From CAXMNX01 sp051009475 (GTDB lineage Bacteria; Pseudomonadota; Alphaproteobacteria; Rhodobacterales; Rhodobacteraceae), in assembly GCA_051009475.1 (NCBI GenBank), contig JBPCWO010000392.1:1-7106 (forward strand): 7,106 nucleotides of DNA, in the 5' to 3' direction. Positions 1-5,761 of this stretch are shown here, one piece after another (the stretch's first letter is position 1; every line of letters begins with the position of its first letter). Made by a program: the position numbers and the translations under genes. The notes below the pieces were generated by a model. That model worked only from the letters and a program-made list of their open reading frames with translations. It ran no database searches and was not told the origin of the DNA.

Positions 1-18
1 TTCTGTCATTTTTGCAGT

Positions 19-483
19 TCAAAAGAATATCTCTCGCGGCGTGAACACATTCAGCAACATTGCGAAGAGACCGTACATGACGGCCAGAAAGCCGACCGTG
101 ATGATCAAGCGCCGTATCCATGACTTCAGCTCGGTGTGAGGTGCTGAGTCATAAATGCTGATTAGGATGAAAAATACGACGCTCGAAGCTGTATAGAACC
201 CGAAAGTCTGCGCCGCCCAGTAGACGAAAATCAGCGCGATAATCAGGCCCGGTGCAATGTTTTTCAACGCCGCCGCATCCAGACCTTCGCCAACGTTGGT
301 GCGTCCAAGTACGGCTTTGCCAAAAGTCCAAAGTGCGAGCACAACAAACACCGATGAAATCATGCGCGGGAACAAGAACGCGGCCGCAGGTTCCTGCGTG
401 TAGCTGACATAGGTGACCCAGATGCCGACAGCTGCAACCAAACCAGAAGCAATTATGTGCTGTGTGCGAGGCAGATTGTTCAT
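19..483 (-). CDS. tctB: TctB-family small membrane subunit of a tripartite tricarboxylate transporter
   Basis: The 154-residue product is a small, very hydrophobic protein with about four membrane segments: roughly residues 9-28, 34-54, 74-110 (long, probably two helices) and 125-148. This size and layout fit the TctB subunit of TTT carriers, which pairs with the large TctA permease in the inner membrane to import carboxylates delivered by a periplasmic TctC protein. Sequence conservation in TctB is low, so the call leans on its neighbour. Its ATG overlaps the TGA stop of tctA by four bases (ATGA), which implies one transcript and translational coupling. A weak GAAGA-like ribosome site lies inside the end of tctA. 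The gene order is tctA then tctB, whereas many operons run C-B-A. The stop lies 18 bases from the window edge; a tctC could follow outside. The substrate cannot be read from the sequence. Confidence 0.88.
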   Translation of the reverse strand: MNNLPRTQHIIASGLVAAVGIWVTYVSYTQEPAAAFLFPRMISSVFVVLALWTFGKAVLGRTNVGEGLDAAALKNIAPGLIIALIFVYWAAQTFGFYTASSVVFFILISIYDSAPHTELKSWIRRLIITVGFLAVMYGLFAMLLNVFTPREIFF

Positions 484-1991
484 ATCATTACGTCTTCTTT
501 TGTCGTGTAGCGGCGGCTCCGAATTTCCATCCAGGCTGAGTATAGGATTGAGGTGACGACGATCGTGATCAGGAAAAGATTGAGCGTTCCGGTCAGGAAA
601 TAGGGACCGAGGCCTGTCGTCGCGTTTGCAATCATGCTTCCTTGGATGAAATTTCCTTCGGCAATTGGACCAAGGATCAGGCCAAGCACCAGCGGTGCCG
701 CCGAAAACCCAAAACGTTCAAGGAAATACATGCCAGTGCCAAGTGCGGCCATGACATAGACATCGCCCATCGAGTTTTGCACCGAGTAGCTGCCGAATAC
801 AGCAAGACCAAGGACAACAGCGGCCATCACCGAATGTGGAACCCGCGCGACCGACGCGGCAAGCCCGGCAACGTAAAGCCCGAAAATGCACATCAGAACC
901 TGCCCGATTAGCATCGAGTTGATGAAGGTCCATGCGACATCAGGGTGATTGTCAAAGAGATCACTGCCTGGAAAAATGCCGTGGATCAGCAATCCTCCCA
1001 GCAGAACGGCGGCGGTAGGAGAACCGGGGATCGAAAGCGTCAAAAGCGGCACAAGCGACGGTCCGACCATAGCGTTGTTGGCACTTTCCGCAGCGATCAC
1101 GCCTTCGCTGTGACCAGTGCCAAATTTCTCGCTTTCCGAGCTGAATTTCTTCGATTGATCATAGGCAACCAGCCCCGCGATCTGTCCGCCGACGCCCGGA
1201 ATAAGGCCGATGATCGACCCGGTTATTGTGCCGATGGAAAGCGCACGCAGACGACCGAAGACTTCGCGAAAGGCGGCGCCGATGGGATGCTTTTGGACGG
1301 TGATAACTTCGGTCCCCGCATCAAGCCGTCCTTTCGCGAACATTGTGATAACTTGCGGAATTGCGAACAACCCGATCAGCGCCGGAATCACATTGATGCC
1401 GCCGCCGACCGCTGGGTGAAAGATAAAGCGCTGCGCACCCATGATGTCGTCAAAACCGATAGTTGCGAGCCAAAGGCCGATGCAACCCGACAATAGGCCT
1501 TTCACAACTGAGCTTGAATCCAGCGACCCGATGACTGTCACGCCAAGAATGGCGAGCCAGAAAAGATGAGATGGCCCGAACGCCAGTGCCCATTGAGCCA
1601 GTAACGGTGTTAGAAAAATCAGCAACATCACGCCAAATATGCCGCCGACTGCAGACGATAGAAACGACAGCTGTAGCGCGCGCGCGCCTTCTCCCTTTTC
1701 CGCCATCGTGTGGCCGTCCAGCGTCGTAGCAATGTTTGCCGGAGCGCCAGGTATTTTCAAAAGGATCGCGCTTACTGCGCCACCTGCCACTGTCGAAGTA
1801 TATGCGGCGCCCAGTAGGATAAGACCTTGGGCCGCTTCCAAACGAAATGTGAATGGGATTAGCAGCGCCACTGCCATCGTAGGGGACAGTCCCGGTGTCG
1901 CTCCAAGGATCAGTCCGCCAATTGTACCGATCAGCAGAAGACCGAAGTTAACCGGCGTAAAGACATCCCCGAAGTAGAGCAGAAATTCCAA
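480..1991 (-). CDS. tctA: TctA-family large permease subunit of a tripartite tricarboxylate transporter
   Basis: The 503-residue protein has the usual TctA length and about a dozen hydrophobic segments. It shows the internal duplication of the family: repeat 1 has a glycine-rich helix ending PGLSP (residues 33-37) and a KIPGAPAN loop (79-86); repeat 2 has PGVGG (265-269) and SIPGSPTAA (320-328), followed by a GG-x2-IHGIFPG stretch. In TTT systems this subunit forms the cation-coupled translocation path in the inner membrane for citrate, other di- and tricarboxylates or related acids. The first codon is TTG. A perfect GGGAGG ribosome site lies eight bases before it (2000-2005), and the only nearby upstream ATG (2006-2008 on this strand) is out of frame. 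The N-terminus MEFLLYFGD also aligns well with family starts, so TTG is believed. The gene is first in an operon with tctB and divergent from a LacI regulator, the likely controller. The substrate is unknown. Confidence 0.96.
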   Translation of the reverse strand: MEFLLYFGDVFTPVNFGLLLIGTIGGLILGATPGLSPTMAVALLIPFTFRLEAAQGLILLGAAYTSTVAGGAVSAILLKIPGAPANIATTLDGHTMAEKGEGARALQLSFLSSAVGGIFGVMLLIFLTPLLAQWALAFGPSHLFWLAILGVTVIGSLDSSSVVKGLLSGCIGLWLATIGFDDIMGAQRFIFHPAVGGGINVIPALIGLFAIPQVITMFAKGRLDAGTEVITVQKHPIGAAFREVFGRLRALSIGTITGSIIGLIPGVGGQIAGLVAYDQSKKFSSESEKFGTGHSEGVIAAESANNAMVGPSLVPLLTLSIPGSPTAAVLLGGLLIHGIFPGSDLFDNHPDVAWTFINSMLIGQVLMCIFGLYVAGLAASVARVPHSVMAAVVLGLAVFGSYSVQNSMGDVYVMAALGTGMYFLERFGFSAAPLVLGLILGPIAEGNFIQGSMIANATTGLGPYFLTGTLNLFLITIVVTSILYSAWMEIRSRRYTTKEDVMI

Positions 1992-1999
1992 AGCGTGCG

Positions 2000-2005
2000 C
2001 CTCCC
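2000..2005 (-). promoter_or_regulatory. Strong Shine-Dalgarno that fixes the TTG start of tctA
   Basis: On the minus strand GGGAGG is followed by eight bases and then TTG GAA TTT. It matches the anti-SD core perfectly at ideal spacing and decides the start, because no in-frame ATG lies nearby. Confidence 0.8.
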
Positions 2006-2026
2006 ATGCACCGCGATTGACAGGCT

Positions 2027-2054
2027 AGGATAAATAATGAAAATAGTTTTGCAA
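2027..2054 (-). promoter_or_regulatory. Predicted sigma-70-type promoter for tctA-tctB
   Basis: Read on the minus strand, TTGCAA (2054-2049) is followed by 16 bases and TATCCT (2032-2027). This predicts transcription starting near 2020 and a leader of about 28 bases that carries the GGGAGG ribosome site. The -35 hexamer overlaps the LacI-type dyad at 2050-2063, a position where a bound repressor would block the polymerase. The match is by eye. Confidence 0.45.
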
Positions 2055-2063
2055 ATGTTTTCA
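2050..2063. promoter_or_regulatory. Predicted LacI-family operator between tctA and the regulator gene
   Basis: TGCAAATGTTTTCA is a 14-base near-palindrome of the LacI/GalR type (TGNAAN-NN-NTTNCA). Outside the central TG, the only mismatch is at the third position of each arm; many LacI-family sites have CG in the centre instead. It lies in the intergenic region shared with the divergent lacI-type gene and overlaps the predicted -35 of tctA. A wider perfect 8-base inverted repeat, ATAGTTTT (2043-2050) and AAAACTAT (2073-2080), brackets it, and TGAAAA (2038-2043) with TTTTCA (2058-2063) forms another 6-base pair of arms. The region may thus hold more than one half-site. Autoregulation plus repression of tctAB is the expected logic; this is inference. 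Confidence 0.55.
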
Positions 2064-2088
2064 TTTTTTGAGAAAACTATCTCTCTAG

Positions 2089-3117
2089 ATGACTGATCAT
2101 AAAGCTAAAAAGGCCGATATCGTGGCTGTCGCGAAGGTCGCGAGAGTGTCGCCGTCAACTGTATCTCGAAGCTTCAATCATCCCGATCTGGTGAAAGCGA
2201 CAACGCGAAAGAAAATTGATTCCGCCGTCCGCAAACTAGGCTACATCCGCAATCGCGCAGCACAGACAATTCACGGTATTCGTAGCGGTACGGTGGGTCT
2301 GATCGTGCCCACCGTCGATCACGCGATCTTCGCCGAGCTGATCCAAAGTTTTTCGGAATCAATCGAGGAGACGGGATTTACAATTCTACTGGCATCCCAC
2401 GGGTATGACCTTGAAAGGGAGTATGCACTGACACGAAAAATGCTCGAACACCGTGTCGATGGAATGGCGTTGATCGGGCTTGAGCATGCGGAAGAAACTT
2501 TGTCGCTCGTGAAAAGCCAGGGCGTACCAGCAGTGCTGCTCTGGAACTATGCCGAAGGAACTGTCTTTCCTTGCGTGGGTGCGGACAATTTTATCGCAGG
2601 GCAGCTTATTGGGAACCACATTGCGCAACTTGGGCATAAGAGTGTTGCAGCTCTATTTCCTCCATTGAATGGCAATGATCGTGCAGCGCAACGTCGGCAG
2701 GGAGTGGTCCACGCCTTGTCTCAAAAAGGAGTTTCCATTGCGCCACACCATCACTTGGAAACACGATACAGCGTCGCCGCAGCAAAGGAGGCTGTCACAG
2801 CCTTGCTATCCTCGGGAAATTTTCCGACCGCAATCATATGCGGCAACGACGTACTTGCTTGGGGCGCGCTACATGCGATTTCAAAGTGCGGGCTTCAGGT
2901 TCCAAAGGATATCTCCGTCACGGGAATTGGTGATTTCAAGGGGTCCCGCGAATTCGAGCCTGCGCTTTCAACTGTTCGGATTCCAGCGCGCCAGATTGGT
3001 GCAAAAGCCGCATCAATGATCGCTCAGAATATCATATCTGACACTCCGGGGAATGATAGCTTATGTATCCCGCCAGAGCTGGTTCGCAGAGAGACCTGCG
3101 CGCGCCCAATCAATTAG
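2089..3117 (+). CDS. LacI-family transcriptional regulator, probable local controller of tctAB
   Basis: The 342-residue protein has the normal LacI/GalR length and layout. An N-terminal helix-turn-helix covers about residues 11-30 (AKVARVSPSTVSRSFN, with the signature S-x-S-TVSR), followed by the hinge region RNRAAQTIHGIRS (54-66). From residue 68 (TVGLIVP) to the end runs a periplasmic-binding-protein-like effector domain. Near the C-terminus the family pattern ND-x2-AWGA and VPKDISVTGIGDF is clear. It would act in the cytoplasm as a dimeric repressor that releases DNA, or changes affinity, on binding a small ligand, probably a carboxylate or sugar acid linked to the transporter. No Shine-Dalgarno is visible: the bases before ATG read TATCTCTCTAG, and an AACTAT at 2075-2080 placed as a -10 would make a nearly leaderless message. 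The residue usually called the hinge leucine appears to be I61. The ligand is unknown. Confidence 0.95.
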   Translation: MTDHKAKKADIVAVAKVARVSPSTVSRSFNHPDLVKATTRKKIDSAVRKLGYIRNRAAQTIHGIRSGTVGLIVPTVDHAIFAELIQSFSESIEETGFTILLASHGYDLEREYALTRKMLEHRVDGMALIGLEHAEETLSLVKSQGVPAVLLWNYAEGTVFPCVGADNFIAGQLIGNHIAQLGHKSVAALFPPLNGNDRAAQRRQGVVHALSQKGVSIAPHHHLETRYSVAAAKEAVTALLSSGNFPTAIICGNDVLAWGALHAISKCGLQVPKDISVTGIGDFKGSREFEPALSTVRIPARQIGAKAASMIAQNIISDTPGNDSLCIPPELVRRETCARPIN

Positions 3118-3149
3118 GTGTGCTCGACCGAGTAACTTCAACAGCGGAA

Positions 3150-3440
3150 TTACAAGTCGTTGGTTGGCGAGAGTCCGATTACCAGGCTGCGCTTGATGAA
3201 CCCCTGAAGTTCAGCGAAAAGATATAACCGATATCGAGCCGTAATGGATGTCGGCTTAGTGCTAGAACCAGTTAGTGCCAGAACCGGAAATTCGGAGACC
3301 ACAATCGGATGCCCGCCATCTACATACATCCAAAACTCCATTCAATTATTTGTGGTTTCTTTCACTGTATCGTTTTGCGGGAACAAGGCGAGCCTCTTGC
3401 AAGGGTCGCAACCACATCCGGTGTGCTCTCTCATGCACAC
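3150..3440 (-). other. Two abutting very small ORFs of doubtful coding status
   Basis: On the minus strand a GTG at 3440 is preceded by AGGAG at nine bases spacing and opens a 32-codon frame with a cysteine-rich start (TGCGCDPCKR). Its TGA (3344-3342) is followed directly by ATG (3341-3339), which opens a 63-codon frame in the same phase beginning MEFWMYVDGGHP. The pair could be coupled small genes, one old gene broken by a TGA, or chance. I recognise neither peptide. The stretch lies downstream of argP on the same strand, but beyond the hairpin at 3602-3627. Confidence 0.15.
3256..3286. repeat. Two-copy tandem repeat with 16-base period
   Basis: TTAGTGCTAGAACCA (3256-3270) is followed one base later by TTAGTGCCAGAACCG (3272-3286), a match at 13 of 15 positions. 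It could be a replication slippage product or a pair of protein sites. No function is evident. Confidence 0.6.
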
Positions 3441-3601
3441 AAGATTGATCTCCTGGTTTTCCACGACTTGTGTGGTTTGCTCAGAGGAGATGCAGATACG
3501 GTTGATGAGTACTGACAGGACAACTCGCCATTACGGCTTCGGCTAGCGTGCTTCTATTTTTTTGTTATCCCTGCCGTTGCCTGTTGAATGGAAATTTTGG
3601 A

Positions 3602-3627
3602 TCGCTGCGCGTCCGTTTTCGCAGCGA
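3602..3627 (-). terminator. Strong hairpin downstream of argP, possible terminator
   Basis: TCGCTGCG (3602-3609) and CGCAGCGA (3620-3627) are perfect 8-base arms around a 10-base loop. On the minus strand the hairpin begins 35 bases after the argP stop and is followed by TCCAAAATTTCC, so a proper U-run is missing. It might end argP transcription, stabilise the message end, or need Rho. The structure is certain as an inverted repeat; its role is not. Confidence 0.4.
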
Positions 3628-3662
3628 GTGACGGTGGACCCGAAATTCAGTCGAACAGCGCC

Positions 3663-4571
3663 TTAGTTTGCATTCGGAATGAGTTTTTTCGCCGCCACAT
3701 CGGACACAACGTCAGACAATCGGCGCAGAATATTGCTGGATTGCGACCGTGATTGCCAAAAGAGCGGAGTTGATACCCGGATATCCGGGACCACTTCGAT
3801 AAGTTTGCCGCTTTCGATTAGTGGGCGTACGGTAACAGTTGGCATCATTGCCCAACCGATACCCCGTGTGCAGCATAGAAGGTGTCCCTCGTAGGATGGG
3901 ATATAGTGTGACGACAGCCTTGCAGTATCGCCAAATGCCAGAAACACCCACTGCTGAGGGAGCGTATCTTTTCTATCAAACCGAATTGACGGCGAAGACG
4001 AAATGGTCGCCAGATTCGTACCGTTCTTAAAGTACTTGGCGGCATATTCCGAGGAAGCCACAGCCATATATTCCATCGAACCAATTGCGATGTTTTTGCA
4101 GCCGGGAATTGATTTATCGGAAGAGGTAACGATTGCCAGGGCATCACCGGAACGAAGCCGTTCCTCGGTAAATTCCTGATCGTCTGGGATGACCTCGAGG
4201 CGGAGGTTTAACTCGGTTGCCGCTCGGTCTATGACCTCGGGGAACCAAGTGGCAAGGCTATCGCTGTTCACGGCAATGCGGACACCTACCGCCCTTGAAT
4301 CAGTGGCCTCGCCGCGTGACGCAAGTTGTTCTGAAAGTTCATGCCGAAGCAGGGTGACCTGTTCAACGTGCTGGCATAACAGCAATCCGTCTTCAGTCGC
4401 AACGCATGGACGGCCTCGGAGAATGAGGACCGACCCCACCTTTTCTTCAAGCTGTTTGATTCGCTGGCTGACGGCCGATTGGGTTACATTCAGTGAGTTT
4501 GCTGCGGACTCAAAGCTGCCTGTTCGTACCACTGCGGCCAGCACTACAAGTGAATCGTAGTCAAAATCCAT
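3663..4571 (-). CDS. argP: LysR-family regulator of the ArgP/LysG type
   Basis: The 302-residue product has an N-terminal winged helix-turn-helix (about residues 8-65) containing NVTQSAVSQRIKQLEE at 28-43, almost exactly the ArgP/LysG form, followed by the conserved V-x-RG-x-P-C wing. The rest is a two-lobed effector domain, ending with the ArgP-like GIGWAMMP...PLIESGKL and a PLFWQ-type stretch. Family members sense lysine or arginine and control a LysE/ArgO exporter or other amino acid genes. The frame stays open to an ATG at 4592, but the ATG at 4571 gives MDFDYDSL, matching the usual beginning 'DY-x2-L' of ArgP proteins; neither start has a strong ribosome site. The gene diverges from a desaturase-like gene rather than from the exporter, and the exporter lies farther right on the same strand. 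Which amino acid it senses is not visible. Confidence 0.93.
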   Translation of the reverse strand: MDFDYDSLVVLAAVVRTGSFESAANSLNVTQSAVSQRIKQLEEKVGSVLILRGRPCVATEDGLLLCQHVEQVTLLRHELSEQLASRGEATDSRAVGVRIAVNSDSLATWFPEVIDRAATELNLRLEVIPDDQEFTEERLRSGDALAIVTSSDKSIPGCKNIAIGSMEYMAVASSEYAAKYFKNGTNLATISSSPSIRFDRKDTLPQQWVFLAFGDTARLSSHYIPSYEGHLLCCTRGIGWAMMPTVTVRPLIESGKLIEVVPDIRVSTPLFWQSRSQSSNILRRLSDVVSDVAAKKLIPNAN

Positions 4572-4606
4572 CTCTGGTTGTCCGGCTTTCATAAGGGTCG
4601 CTTATG

Positions 4607-4635
4607 ATAGATCAGATCGAGGCCCCAAAAATCAA
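4607..4635 (-). promoter_or_regulatory. Weak candidate promoter for argP
   Basis: On the minus strand TTGATT (4635-4630), 17 bases and ATCTAT (4612-4607) form a poor sigma-70-like match, giving a start near 4600 and a leader of about 30 bases to the chosen argP start. It lies some 40 bases inside the LysR-type dyad, as expected for an autoregulated gene. Confidence 0.25.
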
Positions 4636-4675
4636 TGTGCCGTTAACCATTTGCCGCTCATGCAGGGCAAAATAC

Positions 4676-4694
4676 CCATTAGGATCCTTAATGG
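4676..4694. promoter_or_regulatory. Predicted LysR-type binding site in the argP-desaturase divergent region
   Basis: CCATTA (4676-4681) and TAATGG (4689-4694) are perfect 6-base arms around seven bases. Within them T4679 and A4691 make the T-N11-A pattern typical of LysR recognition sites. A further AACCATT (4645-4651) is the inverse of AATGGTT (4690-4696). The centre lies about 72 bases before the transcription start predicted for the desaturase, close to the classical -65 position of LysR activation. ArgP is the obvious candidate to bind here. The inverted repeat is seen; the binding is inferred. Confidence 0.5.
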
Positions 4695-4720
4695 TTGCGC
4701 AGAAACCACACTGCATCTTG

Positions 4721-4750
4721 TTGAAAAGATGGCGGGAATGTGGCTTCTAT
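4721..4750 (+). promoter_or_regulatory. Candidate promoter for the desaturase-like gene
   Basis: TTGAAA (4721-4726), 18 bases and TTCTAT (4745-4750) give a predicted start near 4757 and a 24-base leader that includes the G-run ribosome site at 4767-4772. A weak -10 and long spacing would fit a promoter that needs an activator. Confidence 0.3.
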
Positions 4751-4780
4751 GTGGCGACAGCGAGTCGGGGGGCTGGATTA

Positions 4781-5707
4781 ATGTCGGCCAAGTTATTGCG
4801 CAAAAAGCATATGCGCAGCTTTGTGGGATTGCAAAAGTACGAGCGCCATACGGCATGGTTCATCGTGTTTGGGTATTTGTCCCAGATCGTGATCTCGGTC
4901 GCTTTGGGCAGCTACCTACTTGGGCTATCCACTTCACCGATAACTGTACTCGCTAGCTTCGTACTGATCGTATTCATCGGAACCCGGTTGCGCGGGCTAA
5001 ACAATATTGTGCACGAGTGTTCGCATTCGACGTTCAGTACAGATCGGTCTGACAACGTGCTGATCGGGAAGATTTGCGCGTCGCTTCTTTTCGGTTCTTT
5101 TAGTGAGTATCGCGATGAGCATCTTTCGCATCACGCGCACGTCGGTGACTATGAACATGACCTTGACCTTCAGGGCATACAAAACCTGCGAATTCACGAT
5201 CCGTTAACCCGTGGCGTAATTCTCCGCCACCTGATCAACCCCTTTCTGGGACGGCATTTGCCGTATTATCTTGGACTCAACATGTCGACGCGTGATGGGC
5301 GTGCATTTCTGGCACTCAAGATCGCATTGTTGTTTGCCGTCGGGGTTTTCACGGCGTTCTTTCCCATGACCGGGTCGTTGTTTGTAATTGTGCCTTTGGT
5401 CTTTGCCTATTCGACTCTAAATTATTGGGCCGACTGTATGGATCATGCCGGCATCGTGCCTGCTGATGACGAACTAGACTCCTCGCGAAATATATTGGCG
5501 CCAAGGTTCATTCGATGGCTTCTGTTTCCGCGAAACGACTGTTTTCACCTGGTGCATCATTTGTTTCCCAACGTTCCGGCAAGGCATCTTGCGACGACCC
5601 ACGAGGCATTGATAGATGACCGGCTCTATCGTTCTCGTCCAAATGCCGTCCGAGCACCTGTAGGCCTCGACGGGCCATTGAAAGACGCAGCAGTTCCGGC
5701 AGAGTAG
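4781..5707 (+). CDS. Membrane fatty-acid-desaturase-like di-iron enzyme
   Basis: The 308-residue product carries the three histidine boxes of the membrane fatty acid desaturase family: HECSH (78-82), HLSHH-x-H (114-120) and HLVHH (256-260), plus NYWADCMDH ending at H222, which probably supplies another iron ligand. Hydrophobic pairs at about 25-47/52-68 and 176-194/198-216 would place the boxes on the cytoplasmic face. Such enzymes use O2 and reducing power to desaturate or hydroxylate acyl chains, though relatives act on carotenoids, lipid head groups or other molecules; no electron-transfer domain is fused. The same frame is open to an ATG at 4604, but that would leave only 11 bases to the argP frame and add 59 residues without family features. 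The ATG at 4781 has GGGGGG eight bases upstream; M11 (4811) is another option. It diverges from argP and converges with lysE. The substrate is unknown. Confidence 0.9.
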   Translation: MSAKLLRKKHMRSFVGLQKYERHTAWFIVFGYLSQIVISVALGSYLLGLSTSPITVLASFVLIVFIGTRLRGLNNIVHECSHSTFSTDRSDNVLIGKICASLLFGSFSEYRDEHLSHHAHVGDYEHDLDLQGIQNLRIHDPLTRGVILRHLINPFLGRHLPYYLGLNMSTRDGRAFLALKIALLFAVGVFTAFFPMTGSLFVIVPLVFAYSTLNYWADCMDHAGIVPADDELDSSRNILAPRFIRWLLFPRNDCFHLVHHLFPNVPARHLATTHEALIDDRLYRSRPNAVRAPVGLDGPLKDAAVPAE

Positions 5708-5733
5708 TCCAGGAATTTGATGAGATCGGTTTG

Positions 5734-5754
5734 TTGGTCAGTCGAAGCGACCAA
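5734..5754. terminator. Hairpin between the convergent desaturase and exporter genes
   Basis: TTGGTC (5734-5739) and GACCAA (5749-5754) pair around a 9-base loop in the 54-base gap between the two stop codons. Neither strand has a U-run after it, so it is at best a weak shared terminator. Confidence 0.3.
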
Positions 5755-5761
5755 AGCGCAA

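Larger units (their letters stand above)
3118..3662. other. 545-base gap without a convincing gene between two regulator genes
   Basis: Several frames are open for 60-100 codons on both strands (for example plus 3309-3515 and plus 3244-3546), but they overlap one another and none gives a protein family I recognise or a good ribosome site. Codon use does not resemble the neighbours. The stretch holds a 16-base tandem repeat near 3256, tiny abutting minus-strand ORFs at 3150-3440, a T-rich run near 3552-3563, and the hairpin at 3602-3627. It could be a heavily decayed gene or simply a long double 3' region, as both lacI (from the left) and argP (from the right) end into it. I cannot tell which. 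Confidence 0.5.

Noticed and set aside
1..9. Start of a third operon gene after tctB
   Set aside because: Only three codons are visible and no ribosome site precedes the ATG, so no gene can be claimed.
945..1496. Long plus-strand frame of 183 codons opposite tctA
   Set aside because: It lies wholly antisense to a clear TctA gene, has a low-complexity, R/D/H-rich product typical of a shadow frame, and no ribosome site.
3342..3344. TGA between the two tiny minus-strand ORFs as a selenocysteine codon
   Set aside because: No SECIS-like hairpin directly after the TGA, and no known selenoprotein motif around it.
3309..3515. 68-codon plus-strand frame with protein-like stretch
   Set aside because: Not recognised, overlaps competing frames on both strands, and lacks a ribosome site. 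A gene remnant is possible but cannot be supported.
3540..3565. Terminator for lacI near the T-run at 3552-3563
   Set aside because: The bases before the T-run form no stable uninterrupted stem, and the site is more than 430 bases past the lacI stop.
4604..4780. N-terminal extension of the desaturase with a CRSC motif
   Set aside because: It has no family counterpart and would leave 11 bases between divergent genes. The AAGGG before 4604 is a fair ribosome site, so it is not excluded completely.
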